Positions 1-8,166 of a stretch of 33,407 bases of DNA are shown one piece after another. Under the pieces are notes generated by a model, which saw nothing but the letters and a program-made list of their open reading frames with translations, was not told where the DNA came from and searched no databases. The position numbers were made by a program, and so were the translations under genes. Origin of the DNA: a virus; the IMG/VR virus record IMGVR_UViG_3300031722_000966, positions 1 through 33,407 of that record; one strand, written 5' to 3'. Numbering within the stretch: the first letter of the stretch is position 1; each line of letters opens with the position of its first letter.

Positions 1-539
1 TCTTGCGCCTGCTGGCCCAGCGCGGCGAGCCGGGCGGCCAGCCATTGACCGGCCAGACGCTTGTTGGCGTGCTGGCTGCGCTCGCTTTGCACCTTGACAG
101 ACAGGCCGGTGGCCACATGGGTGGCGCGCACGGCGCTGTCGGTTTTGTTCACATGCTGGCCGCCCGGCCCCGAAGCGCGGGTGGCGGTGTAGCGAATTTC
201 ACTGTCCGGCAACGGCGCGGCGGCGCTGTAAATGGCTCCGCTCAGGAACCAGTTCTTGCGCTTGTGCAAGGGCCGGTAAGGGCTGACGCACACCCAGAGC
301 AGGCTGCCCGACCAGCGCCGCGCCAGCAGCCCGGCGGCGGCAGGTTCGCCCGCATCGGCGCTTTCCAGCGTCAAGAAAACCGAGCGCAGCGTACCGGCCA
401 CCGGGCCGGGAATCTCTTCGATCACGTTGACCTCGACTTGGGCCTGGCGGGCCTCCTGCAACAGAAGTTTCAGAGCCTTGTGGACGGCCAGGCAGCACTC
501 AGTCGGGCCAGTGTTGGCGGTGATTTGCAGCCAGATCAT
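1..539 (-). CDS. prfH: Peptide chain release factor H (PrfH), C-terminus cut by window edge
   Basis: The minus-strand frame opens with [14 protein letters not shown] at 539 and runs off the window, so about 179 residues are visible and the extreme C-terminus is missing. It carries the class I release factor GGQ motif in the context [12 protein letters not shown] (around 160-190), which contacts the peptidyl-transferase centre. No separate codon-recognition domain is seen, as expected for PrfH, a family of about 200 aa. The start codon overlaps the rtcB stop by one base (TGATG), so the two are translationally coupled. In known RtcB2-PrfH pairs, PrfH releases peptides from ribosomes whose 16S rRNA has been cut in the decoding centre, before RtcB2 reseals the RNA. 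Here the partner gene is broken by the prophage. Confidence 0.9.
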   Translation of the reverse strand, partial: MIWLQITANTGPTECCLAVHKALKLLLQEARQAQVEVNVIEEIPGPVAGTLRSVFLTLESADAGEPAAAGLLARRWSGSLLWVCVSPYRPLHKRKNWFLSGAIYSAAAPLPDSEIRYTATRASGPGGQHVNKTDSAVRATHVATGLSVKVQSERSQHANKRLAGQWLAARLAALGQQAQ

Positions 540-1693
540 CAGCAGCACTCCCCGCGTGTTTTGTAGGTCAGCACCGGTTTGCTTCTGGCCACGGCGCGCA
601 CCAAGCCTGCGCCCTCCAGACAATCGAGGACGCTGTCCACGTTTTTGTAAGCCTGCGGCGCTTCCTCGTAAATCAGAGCTTTGTCGTTGCAAATAACACG
701 GCTGCCAATCGGCGTGCGGCTGAGATTGTCCGGGCTGAACAGCTTGAAGAGGCGCCCCTTGCAGTCGGTGCGCGCCCACTTGCGCCCGGCGCCGTGCGCC
801 AGCGATGACAGGCTGGCCTGCCCATCGCCGACAGGTTCGAGCATATAGCTGTAGTCGCCGCGCGAGCCGGGCAGCATGACCAGACCCTGATCGCTGGGCG
901 TGGCGCCCTTGCGGTGCAGCCAGCCGCTTTGGCCGTTGACCTGCGCGGGCGTGAGCAGATTGTGGTGAATGTCCATCACCGGGGCCGCGCTGCAATGCAG
1001 GTGGCTGGCCACGCGCAGCGTAATCACGGCCCGGTTCAGCCGGGCAAAATCCAGCGCCGCGTCGTGCCGGGCCAGGTAATGCGCGGCGTCTGCGCCGCTG
1101 TCCGGCAGTCCGGCGTGGCTGAAAGCATCGACATGGGCGCGCAAAATTTCCTGACCCAGGCCACGCGAGCCGCTATGCACCAGGATTTGCAGCTTTTTCA
1201 GGCTCAGGCCCGAGCGTTCAAACGCCGCCGCATCCCGGATTTCGTCAATCACCTGCAGCTCGACAAAATGGTTGCCGCCGCCGATGGTGCCCAGTGAGCG
1301 CAGCTGCGACGAATCCAGCCCGGCTTGCGCCATGCGCTGCGCCAAGGCGTCGATTTGCGCCTGCAAACCGGCATCCCGGTTTTTCAGCACCGCCCATTCA
1401 TCGTCGTCGATGGGGCCGTCGAGGTTACCGAGTTGCTTGTCGAGCTTGTCCAGCTTGACTTTGCTGATGGAAATGTCGGTTTGCGCCAGGCGCATGCCGC
1501 AGCCAATATCGTTGCCGACCAGCGCCGGGTAAAAGCGCCCGCTGGAAAAAAACGCGGCCCCGACCGGGTAGCCGCGCCCCGGATGCAGATCGGGCAGGCC
1601 GACGACCTGCTGCATGCCGGGAAGTTGTGCGGTAGTAAAGCGGCTTTGATTTCTGGATGAAAAGCGTTTGAAAACCGGATGAATAATATTCAA
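539..1693 (-). pseudogene. RtcB-like RNA ligase, 3' portion, 5' end displaced by prophage insertion
   Basis: This encodes all but the N-terminus of a PrfH-associated RtcB (RtcB2-type) ligase. Visible motifs are PDLHPGRGYPVGAAFF, the metal-binding cysteine in NDIGCGM, GGGNHFVEL, and the guanylylated-histidine motif HGAGR. True host sequence ends at about 1633. The first 20 codons of the open frame (1634-1693) come from the phage left end and start with TTG without a clear ribosome binding site. The missing N-terminal codons lie at 33311-33407 on the same strand, and joining them across the repeat gives LLTTAQLPGMQQVV in frame. A shortened chimeric protein is possible, but loss of the native promoter and N-terminus makes function doubtful. 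Confidence 0.9.
1629..1633. repeat. Left target-site duplication of the prophage (GCGGT)
   Basis: GCGGT here matches GCGGT at 33311-33315; the shared sequence is six bases (TGCGGT) if the preceding T is counted, so the exact cut is uncertain by one base. Five-base duplications are normal for Mu-family transposition. The assignment is supported because deleting everything between the copies restores the rtcB reading frame. Confidence 0.85.
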
Positions 1694-1722
1694 AGAAATT
1701 CGGTGATTCCAGGACAGCTAAT
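1634..1722. promoter_or_regulatory. Phage left end with candidate transposase-binding repeats
   Basis: The terminal region is AT-rich and contains related short elements: TTCTGGATGAAAAG near 1651, ACCGGATGAATAA near 1674, and TGATTCCAGGACAG at 1704-1717. The last matches TGATTTCAGGACAG, read inward from the right end (33204-33217), at 13 of 14 positions and in inverted orientation. Transposable phages carry several transposase sites near each end, so this is their likely role. Site boundaries are inferred by eye. Confidence 0.5.
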
Positions 1723-1753
1723 AACCGCCAGATTGATGGCGGTTTTCTTTTTC
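1723..1753 (+). terminator. Intrinsic terminator at the left end, plus-strand orientation
   Basis: AACCGCCA (1723-1730) and TGGCGGTT (1737-1744) form an 8-bp perfect stem with a 6-base loop, followed by a T-rich run TTTTCTTTTT. The T tract fits termination of plus-strand transcription entering the phage from the left flank. The same stem could slow the leftward tail-fibre transcript, but there is no good T tract on that side. Confidence 0.6.
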
Positions 1754-1854
1754 CGTGGTCCACCGGGTGCTGCCGGTGTTCAGGTACTTTGCCCAAGTGG
1801 AGCCTGCCCGGTTGCCCTTCGACTAGCCCCCGCTTGAATACGGAGGATCGGTCA

Positions 1855-2463
1855 CTAAAGTGGACTCAACAGGCTGTCCACCGCCGCATCAGCAGCAGCA
1901 GCAGCGCGTTGCTCATCCACGGCGGCCTTGAGTGATGCCTTATCGGTCGCTGTCTTGACCACCGTGCGGGCCGTATTCCGCAGCTTCTCGGCCAAGCCGA
2001 CCACTTGGGCATACGCAGCCGACTTGGCCAGCACCGAGGCGGCCCACGCGGCCTTAGCGGCATCTGTAGTCATTCCGGCACCAGCGAGGAACGCCTGGCC
2101 GGCGGCGCTGACAGAGGTCTTGTTGGTGATGGCGCTGGCCACTTCCAGTTTCAGCGACCAGGTGTCTTTTTCGACTTGTGTCGGATTTCCGACCAACTTC
2201 TGCACTGTGGCCGCATGAAACTGATCAATTGTTAGAAACGCAGCTTTTTTTGCAGCAGCAAGAGCCGCGACTGGGTCAATCACTGGGACAAAAGCAACCG
2301 TCCACTTTCCAGCGCACCAGATGTCCTTCTGACTCGATGGCTTCAACTCTGTGGCGTTAGCTGGAACCATAAAAACACCAGGTTCCAAGGGTGATTCATC
2401 GGCAAGGGCCTCGGAAATGAATGCCCCTGTGAGAGGGTCGTAGTTGTAGACTGTCTTTGTCAT
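1855..2463 (-). CDS. Tail fibre assembly protein (Tfa-like)
   Basis: This 202-aa protein has the usual tail-fibre-assembly layout: an N-terminal segment describing the fibre tip (YNYDPLTGAFISEALADESPLE), a middle part with WTVAFVP, and an alanine-rich helical C-terminal half. Such proteins act as chaperones that trimerise the distal fibre or stay bound at its tip. It is the last gene before the left end and lies 11 bp after the collar-domain fibre gene, which is where Tfa genes normally sit. A GAGGA ribosome binding site precedes the ATG. No invertase or alternative fibre segment is nearby. Confidence 0.75.
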   Translation of the reverse strand: MTKTVYNYDPLTGAFISEALADESPLEPGVFMVPANATELKPSSQKDIWCAGKWTVAFVPVIDPVAALAAAKKAAFLTIDQFHAATVQKLVGNPTQVEKDTWSLKLEVASAITNKTSVSAAGQAFLAGAGMTTDAAKAAWAASVLAKSAAYAQVVGLAEKLRNTARTVVKTATDKASLKAAVDEQRAAAAADAAVDSLLSPL

Positions 2464-2474
2464 GATGTCCTCGG

Positions 2475-3173
2475 TCAGTATTTGATGCAGGCGAGTAGCG
2501 CGATATTTCGTGGGCGAATAGATCGGTTGAAAGACTCTGGGGAGTTAACTGGCACGAGATACGACACTGTCGACGAATTAGTGTAGTGAAGCGACAGACT
2601 GAAAGGGATGCCTGCCTCATATCCGAGTGCAGGCAAGTTGTTACTTGCCAAATCAAGGGAACCAAGGACATTCAGCTGATCGTTGTCAACCAAAATCTGA
2701 GTTGAAATTTGCGAAGTACCGATGCCACGACCTGAATCAACGCCTCGACCGTCGTCATAGCCACGCAAGAACTCACCACGAAAGTCTGGCAGGGTGAACG
2801 TGGTAATTCCGTCGCCGACCCCGAATGTTGTCCCAATTTTCGCGAACAGCGTTGCATATGCGGTTCTCGATACCGCCGCACCATTTGCCTTCAAGTACCC
2901 AGCTGGAGCAGTTGACATGGCAAAGAAAGCGACTGCCCCCGCCTGATCAAGCGCAAGGGGATCAAGACCCCCAAACTTCGCAATCAGCGCCTGCCGCAAC
3001 TGGGTGTTGTCACCCTTGTCCAGAACCACACCAGCCCACTCAATGAACGTGGCCAGCTCTTCCTGGAGTGCGTTCAAAATCTCCGGTGTGATTTCTGTCG
3101 GCGGGCGGTTGATCGCCGGGTTTTCGGACACGAACCTGTGATTGATATGCCCGGCTCCATCAATTCTGTGCAT
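2475..3173 (-). CDS. Tail fibre protein with tail-collar domain
   Basis: In this 232-aa protein residues ~85-150 match the phage tail collar domain: AFFAMSTAPAGYLKANG, then a long aromatic/glycine stretch ending in TLPDFRGEFLRGYDDGRG. The chain ends in RPRNIALLACIKY, a typical fibre-tip ending. It probably forms the short receptor-binding fibre. The start is set by AGGAGG five bases upstream of the ATG, and it overlaps the gp48-like gene. The DNA is visibly less GC-rich than the neighbouring baseplate genes, suggesting recent exchange of the host-range module. It is short for a full fibre, so it may be a minimal fibre or only the distal part. Confidence 0.8.
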   Translation of the reverse strand: MHRIDGAGHINHRFVSENPAINRPPTEITPEILNALQEELATFIEWAGVVLDKGDNTQLRQALIAKFGGLDPLALDQAGAVAFFAMSTAPAGYLKANGAAVSRTAYATLFAKIGTTFGVGDGITTFTLPDFRGEFLRGYDDGRGVDSGRGIGTSQISTQILVDNDQLNVLGSLDLASNNLPALGYEAGIPFSLSLHYTNSSTVSYLVPVNSPESFNRSIRPRNIALLACIKY

Positions 3174-3732
3174 AGCTTCCTCCTACTCCTGAAATATCTT
3201 CAAACCACAAAAAAACATGGGCCTGCTTGAAGGCAGAGAGTGCCTCCCACAGCACCGCCGGATTGACTATCGAGCGGTAATAGCGCACTCGCAGCACATA
3301 GCGCCCACGCGTGCCCCACAGGCGGTCGCCAGCATGGCTACCGACGCGAAACGGCCCCAGCAGGTGATCCACCTGCACCAGGGAAATCGGGAATATCTGC
3401 GCAGGTGCCGCCTGGCTCCATAGCCGCTGCCCCACCTTGCTGCCGACTGCGAAAGTGCGGCGCGGCATCGTTTCTGTCAGCCCACCCAGAGCCTCCTCGG
3501 CCACCCGTCGATAGGCCCTGATATGCCAGCTACTGATCCTAGGCCGGTGGGCCTCAATGGCGCTGTCCAGAACCGCTTGGGCCGCAGCCTCGACACGGGC
3601 AAGCTCTTCGGCAGTGCCGAGCAACAGCGCATCGCCAGTTCCGCCTTGCGGCCACTCCCAAGCCGCGCCCGGTGGCAGCAGCGCCTTGAGAGCACCGGCG
3701 AACTCGCGGGCGGAATGCTGGGTAACTTTCAT
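3160..3732 (-). CDS. Baseplate/tail protein, Mu gp48-like (YmfQ/DUF2313 family)
   Basis: This 190-aa protein begins with the family pattern of a short helix then LKALLPPGAAWEW and ends with WEALSAFKQAHVFLWFED. DUF2313/YmfQ proteins form a baseplate arm or hub-to-fibre connector immediately after the J wedge protein. Gene order J - gp48 - fibre matches Mu. It overlaps J by 4 bp (ATGA) and the fibre gene by 14 bp, so expression is coupled. Assignment rests on position and the N-terminal pattern. Confidence 0.8.
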   Translation of the reverse strand: MKVTQHSAREFAGALKALLPPGAAWEWPQGGTGDALLLGTAEELARVEAAAQAVLDSAIEAHRPRISSWHIRAYRRVAEEALGGLTETMPRRTFAVGSKVGQRLWSQAAPAQIFPISLVQVDHLLGPFRVGSHAGDRLWGTRGRYVLRVRYYRSIVNPAVLWEALSAFKQAHVFLWFEDISGVGGSYAQN

Positions 3733-4781
3733 GACCAGATCACCGGATTGAGCACAAAGACCTCGCCCAGCGCAACAGCCAGATTGGCGGTCGGCGCCAG
3801 CCGGATGTACTGAGTGGTCACTGTGGCGATGGCTCCATCAATCTCGCCGACGGTCAAGATGGCGTCTTCGACAGATTCACTCATCACCAGCGCACTTAGG
3901 GCTGCCTGGATGGCCACACGGTTTTCGGCGGAATCCACCTGGGGCAACAGGTCAATGGTCACCGTGACCCGGCGAATGATCGGGCTGTCCACGCGCCAAT
4001 CAGCGGTGGCCGGAGCGATGTCCACGAGCTTTGATTCAACAGCGACCAGCACGGCTTCAGTCGGCATCCGATCCGCCAGGGTGTCGCAAATTGGCCGAAC
4101 AACCACTGTGCCAATCCCTAGCGTGTGCAGGGACACCAGTGCGGCCGTGACCGAGGGATGCGCAGATTTCGCCCAGAATCGGTAATCGTCAGGATTCCCT
4201 GATCTGCCACCGTCCTCATTGCCAACGCGCACCCGCCATTCATCGGCGACGCGCACTCGCCAGTCATCGACCAGCTCCTCCTCGGCGCCGCCAGTAAGCC
4301 CCAGGCTGCCGACGGTCAGAGAGCCTGCAACGCCCAGCACAGGGTCAATGAGCATCAGCGCCTGACCGGCAATCAAATTACCCGCGATGCCGACGGTATT
4401 GCAGCGCACAGGAATGGACGTGAAGCCGGGACTGAGCGCAACCGCCTCAATGACCGTGTAGTCCAGTCCGTTCTGTCCGCGCAACGGGGTGCCCGCCAGC
4501 AGGTGCGTGCCAGCAGTGCCAGCCGCCAGGGCATTACCGACAGCGACGGTGGCCGCCAGCCGGTCCACACCGTAGAGGGCAGACCAATCGTAGAGACGCT
4601 CTTCCTCGCACGTCAGCGGAGAGCATTGCACATCAATCCAATCCAGATAACCATGCTGGCTATGGCAGGCCTGCGCCCAAGCTGCGGACAACGGGTTGCG
4701 CAAAACGGCAGGCATCGCAGCCAGGTCGGCCTCGATGCGGGTGGTCAAGTCGCTATAACTTGGTCTGGTGTAGTCGGTCAC
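3729..4781 (-). CDS. Baseplate wedge protein J, Mu gp47-like
   Basis: This 350-aa protein matches the Baseplate_J family: N-terminal RPSYSDLTTRIEADLAAM, a central AGTAGTHLLAGTPLRGQNGLDYTV segment, then GIAGNLIAGQALML and a C-terminal region with repeated VTIDLLPQ / DAILTVGEIDGAI patterns. It forms the wedge of the contractile-tail baseplate. The start overlaps the gp46 stop by 4 bp. A GGAAACGTTTCC palindrome lies 68 bp upstream inside gp46, so this gene and the three after it may have their own late promoter. Confidence 0.9.
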   Translation of the reverse strand: MTDYTRPSYSDLTTRIEADLAAMPAVLRNPLSAAWAQACHSQHGYLDWIDVQCSPLTCEEERLYDWSALYGVDRLAATVAVGNALAAGTAGTHLLAGTPLRGQNGLDYTVIEAVALSPGFTSIPVRCNTVGIAGNLIAGQALMLIDPVLGVAGSLTVGSLGLTGGAEEELVDDWRVRVADEWRVRVGNEDGGRSGNPDDYRFWAKSAHPSVTAALVSLHTLGIGTVVVRPICDTLADRMPTEAVLVAVESKLVDIAPATADWRVDSPIIRRVTVTIDLLPQVDSAENRVAIQAALSALVMSESVEDAILTVGEIDGAIATVTTQYIRLAPTANLAVALGEVFVLNPVIWS

Positions 4782-5188
4782 AGAGGGGCTTTCACAATGA
4801 ACTTGCGCCCATTGTGAAAGCCCGAGACCTCAAGCGATACGCTGGAAACGTTTCCAGCCGAATCCTGTGACACCACTTCTTGAACCTCAATACCGGTCAG
4901 CGCTGGTGCCTGTTCTGTCAATGCAGTTCGCACCATGTTCAGCGCTTCCCGCCGGGCATTGCTGTTGAGAGTCTGGCGGCGCACATGCCACAGACCGCTG
5001 CCAGCTTGGGCCTGCGCCCACCAGCCGCGCCTGTCAAAGCCGTCGGCAACGCGGCCCGCTGGCGCCTCGGCATCGGTGAACAACACCCCATAGATTAGCG
5101 TGGCCACAGCGGCATCGGCATCGTCCAGCGATGGATCATCAAATGCCAGGTCGAACCGGCCCCAATCTGTCTGCACCAGTTTCAGCAT
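4778..5188 (-). CDS. Baseplate protein, Mu gp46-like (GP46 family)
   Basis: In this 136-aa protein the opening LVQTDWGRFDLAFDDPSLDDADAA and the later DRRGWWAQAQAGSGLWHVRRQ match the Mu Gp46 family, related to gpW/gp25 baseplate components that join tube and wedges. It lies between V and J as in Mu. The sequence near its 3' end that encodes SAGNVSSVS contains an 18-bp perfect palindrome (4841-4858), so this coding stretch probably also serves as a DNA control element. Confidence 0.85.
   Translation of the reverse strand: MLKLVQTDWGRFDLAFDDPSLDDADAAVATLIYGVLFTDAEAPAGRVADGFDRRGWWAQAQAGSGLWHVRRQTLNSNARREALNMVRTALTEQAPALTGIEVQEVVSQDSAGNVSSVSLEVSGFHNGRKFIVKAPL
4841..4858 (-). promoter_or_regulatory. 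Late-promoter palindrome 1, upstream of baseplate J
   Basis: GCTGGAAACGTTTCCAGC is a perfect 18-bp palindrome inside the gp46 gene. Its centre is 68.5 bp upstream of the J start, identical to the distance at the tape measure gene. A weak -10-like TCACAAT lies 33-39 bases past the centre. It is one of four copies in the phage, interpreted as activator sites for late promoters. Confidence 0.6.
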
Positions 5189-5189
5189 T

Positions 5190-5765
5190 TCAAGTCACTC
5201 CCGAGGTCAGCTCACCTGGCCCATTGCTGGTGTGGGTATGGTCATTGCTCACGTCTTTGTCATTCACTTTGAATTCGCCAGCGATGTTGAGCCCACCGGC
5301 CATCTTCGCCACACCGCCACCCGCGCCGTAATAGCCGCCGCCCGATTGCGTCTGGCCCGCCACCACCAGGCTGCCGCCGATCTTTGCATCCCCCGTGGTC
5401 TCGAACAGCGGTGTGCTGGCTATCACCTTGGTGGCCGCTTTCGCTTCGATGATGCCGCCGCGCTTGATATGCACCCAGTTGCCTTCATCATCGTGCAGGG
5501 CGACTTCGCCTTCAGCCAGCTCAACCTGGTAGCGCTTGTCCCCAATCACGAGGGCCACGCCATAGGAGCGGTCACCGGCCGGAAACATCAGATACGTCTG
5601 GCAGCCAGGCTTGGGCCGGTACGAAAAGCCATAAGGCTCGACGCGGTTGATGTTGTTGAGGGTTTCCCCGTCGAGCACCTTCACCTGCACCTTGTCGGCG
5701 CCGATCAAGGTGCCCACGCCGTGGGCAAACATCAGCTGCAGGCGGCTCCAGATTTGACCCATCAT
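5190..5765 (-). CDS. Baseplate assembly spike protein V, Mu gp45-like
   Basis: This protein is 191 aa from the ATG at 5765, the start that overlaps the upstream stop by 4 bp; the longer open frame upstream belongs to another gene's shadow. The N-terminus MMGQIWSRLQLMFAHGVGTL and the OB-fold-like region with VKVLDGETLNNINRVEPYG are followed by a glycine-rich beta-helical tail (TQSGGGYYGAGGG) and a C-terminal HTHTSNGPG. The HxH motif is typical of the metal-binding tip of membrane-piercing spikes. It forms the needle of the contractile tail. Confidence 0.88.
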   Translation of the reverse strand: MMGQIWSRLQLMFAHGVGTLIGADKVQVKVLDGETLNNINRVEPYGFSYRPKPGCQTYLMFPAGDRSYGVALVIGDKRYQVELAEGEVALHDDEGNWVHIKRGGIIEAKAATKVIASTPLFETTGDAKIGGSLVVAGQTQSGGGYYGAGGGVAKMAGGLNIAGEFKVNDKDVSNDHTHTSNGPGELTSGVT

Positions 5766-6799
5766 TTCCGGCCTCCCTTCGTCCCAGCGCCGCGCTTGGC
5801 CTTCTTCTTTTCCTCGCCCATAAACGCGTCCCGGTGCATCACCTGCAGCAGCGTCACGCTGCCGCCCTTGTTGTCCAGGCGAAACGTGCGCTCGCCAATC
5901 AGGAACACATCGTCGATGCCTTCTTGCGGGATGATGACCCGCACCTGGGTATTGAGCGCCCAGCATTTCAGTTTGCCGTCGCCGTCAAGGTAGCGCCAGC
6001 CCTGCACTTCCAGATCAATGCGGTGGGCGCGCGCCAGGCGCCGGTTGCGTTCCAGCGTTGCCCTACGGCCGCAAGCGCCCAGGCTCTGGCCATGCTTGTC
6101 AGCCACGACGTGCATGGGCCGGAAATAAGTGATTCCGGCATCCTTGGCCGCACCCTTCAAGGCCGCGTCGCTGGCATAGTCGTAGCCCTTGATGACATAG
6201 TCCGAAAAGCGCAGCTTGAACTCATCGACCACCTCGTAGCGCTTGATATGCACCCCGTATTCCAGCGAGGCCACGGGCGCTGCCGCAGTGGGCGTGGTCA
6301 GCACCAGGCCGCCATCGGGCGAAGAGTAAAGCAGCAGGTTGGCCGAGCGCGCCGCGTTGATGAGCGCATTGGCGGGCAGCTCGCACTGCATTGAAAATGC
6401 TGGCACCACAGCGGTTTCGGTTTCGATCTTCACAGGCACTTTGAACGTGCTGCAAAGCCGCTTCACAATCTCGCCCAGCTTGAGGCCGGACAGGGTTTTT
6501 GAATACTGGCAATCGACCAGCTCACGACCCAAAGAGCGCGCCTCAAGGTTAATAGAGTGGCTGTCGGCATCGACTGACCGGTGGACGCTGTCCGGCCGTA
6601 CTGTCGTCACCAGCTCGCCGCCGATCAGCACCTCGGCCACGGTGTTGGCCGTCATCCCCAGAGAATCGCCCGTGCCAGACTGGGTAATAGACAGGCGCGC
6701 CGAAGCGCACAGGTCGTCAACCGAACCCCGAATTTCCACTTTTTGCCAGAACCCATAACGCTGGCCGTCGAAGCGGATTTCTGCCATCGCATCATCCAT
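5762..6799 (-). CDS. Baseplate hub protein P, Mu gp44-like (gpD family)
   Basis: The protein is 345 aa from the ATG at 6799 (MDDAMAEIRFDG), chosen because GAGAGAAAG precedes it at good spacing and it overlaps the stop of the small upstream gene; a TTG at 6838 would extend it by 13 residues. It has the late-control/gpD-like hub pattern: an N-terminal beta domain with FWQKVEIRGSVDDLCASARLSI, a middle LSGLKLGEIVKRLC segment, and a C-terminal VRVIIPQEGIDDVFLIGERTF. A basic tail (KKKAKRGAGTKGGRK) ends it. The hub joins tail tube and spike, and the order N - P - V - gp46 - J matches Mu. Confidence 0.88.
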   Translation of the reverse strand: MDDAMAEIRFDGQRYGFWQKVEIRGSVDDLCASARLSITQSGTGDSLGMTANTVAEVLIGGELVTTVRPDSVHRSVDADSHSINLEARSLGRELVDCQYSKTLSGLKLGEIVKRLCSTFKVPVKIETETAVVPAFSMQCELPANALINAARSANLLLYSSPDGGLVLTTPTAAAPVASLEYGVHIKRYEVVDEFKLRFSDYVIKGYDYASDAALKGAAKDAGITYFRPMHVVADKHGQSLGACGRRATLERNRRLARAHRIDLEVQGWRYLDGDGKLKCWALNTQVRVIIPQEGIDDVFLIGERTFRLDNKGGSVTLLQVMHRDAFMGEEKKKAKRGAGTKGGRK

Positions 6800-7013
6800 A
6801 AATATGCTTTCTCTCATTGAGTTTGCGATTTTGTGCAAACTCGGAAATAACGTTGGGCGTCACACTGCACCCCAACCCGCGTGCAGTACGTCTTTCATGC
6901 ACGTTGCGGCTGTACTGCGTCGTGGCGTGGTGTCCGCAAATGCAAACCCACCCCCTGAACCCATGTCGCGTCCACATGCTTTTCTCCCAGCCGCTTGCCA
7001 GAGCGTTAGCCAT
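6792..7013 (-). CDS. Small hypothetical protein between N and P
   Basis: The 73-aa frame fills the N-P gap exactly: its ATG overlaps the N stop (TATGGCTAA) and its TGA overlaps the P start region. Such double overlap is hard to explain by chance and argues for a translated gene. The protein is basic with a central CICGHH and a later GLGC, so a small metal site is conceivable. No family is recognised, and Mu has no gene in this position. It could instead be a short coupling ORF that delivers ribosomes to P. Confidence 0.5.
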   Translation of the reverse strand: MANALASGWEKSMWTRHGFRGWVCICGHHATTQYSRNVHERRTARGLGCSVTPNVISEFAQNRKLNERKHIYG

Positions 7014-8166
7014 AAACCCTGCCCTTTACAAACAGTGGATGGCGTACCGCATTGCGCGCCAGGAATACCACCTCATCAACCCCAAGCCGGTGGGCCAGCA
7101 CGATGGCAGGCATAGGCGACGTTATGTCGCGTAAGGAAGCTGGTTTGAGTTCCTGCGCCAGCAGCGCCTCGATCACGCTGGTGCGGGCGGCTACGGCGGC
7201 CTGAAACACCGTATCGGGCAAGCTGGGCAGCAAGCCGTCGAGCGCTGCCACCACGCTAGCCAGCGCCGCATCGCGGTCAGCCTCGGCCCGGTAGTCGGCC
7301 ATCGCCACCTGTGCGGCCGCAGTCACCAGCAGACGGCTGCGCAGGGCCGATTCGCGCTGCAGGTTGCGCCTGACTGCGCCATCAGTGGCCGCAATGCCAG
7401 GCGGCGCAATGACGCTCTTGGCCGTGGCCACGCTGGCGATGCGCGAGACCACGCGGGGCCGCGCCGTGTCCGACAAGCCGGAACCGTCGGCACCGCCGCC
7501 CAGCGCATCGGTCACGCCGCGCAAAGCGCTGGCATAAGCGGCAGGCACGCCCATCAATGCGGCCAGATCGCCCTTGACCCCGGCAATCAAGCCCTTGAGC
7601 TGATTGGCCCAGGTGAGCGGCAAGGCCGCCAGGGCAATCACCTGCCGCAGCACCTCCAGCTGTTGATGCACGGCCGCAATAAAAGCCGTCATGCCGTCAG
7701 CGCTCATCAGCTCCAGGCCAAAATCTGCGACCGCAGCATCGCCCAGCTTGCGGGTTCGGTCAAAGGCCACGTCCACCTTGTCCTGGACGGGCTGCAGCGT
7801 CTGGCCGCCCTGCACAAACTCGATAGAGACTGCGCAATAGCCACCCTTGTCGTTGCTGTCCTGCCGCGACCAGGTGTGGGCACGCACCCACAGCAAGCCC
7901 AGCCACGGATGCGTTAGCCAGTCCGCGCCGGGCTCGGCCAGCTTGGACAGAAAGCCGTTGCACTCCAGGTCATAGTCCGGGCCGATGAAATACGCGTTGA
8001 GCTTCCAGTCCTCAGCCTTGCGCCCCAGGTCTTCCACCAGCGGGTATTCAGCGCCCGGAAACTCATGCACCACCAAGCGGCGCCCGCCCTTGGCATCATG
8101 GCTGTCGGTTAGGAACTCGAAACCCCGAAACGAGGCGCGCGCCATACGGTCAGTCCAGCTCATCAT
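7006..8166 (-). CDS. DNA circularisation/baseplate protein N, Mu gp43-like
   Basis: The protein is 386 aa from the ATG at 8166; the longer upstream frame overlaps the tape measure gene and is a shadow. The opening SWTDRMARASFRGFEFLTD with HEFPGAEYPLVEDLGRKA matches the N-terminal domain of the DNA circularisation protein family (Mu gpN). In Mu-type tails it is a structural hub component beneath the tape measure. The C-terminal half is long, helical and alanine-rich, ending in VFLARNAVRHPLFVKG. The start overlaps the tape measure stop by 4 bp. Confidence 0.88.
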   Translation of the reverse strand: MMSWTDRMARASFRGFEFLTDSHDAKGGRRLVVHEFPGAEYPLVEDLGRKAEDWKLNAYFIGPDYDLECNGFLSKLAEPGADWLTHPWLGLLWVRAHTWSRQDSNDKGGYCAVSIEFVQGGQTLQPVQDKVDVAFDRTRKLGDAAVADFGLELMSADGMTAFIAAVHQQLEVLRQVIALAALPLTWANQLKGLIAGVKGDLAALMGVPAAYASALRGVTDALGGGADGSGLSDTARPRVVSRIASVATAKSVIAPPGIAATDGAVRRNLQRESALRSRLLVTAAAQVAMADYRAEADRDAALASVVAALDGLLPSLPDTVFQAAVAARTSVIEALLAQELKPASLRDITSPMPAIVLAHRLGVDEVVFLARNAVRHPLFVKGRVYG

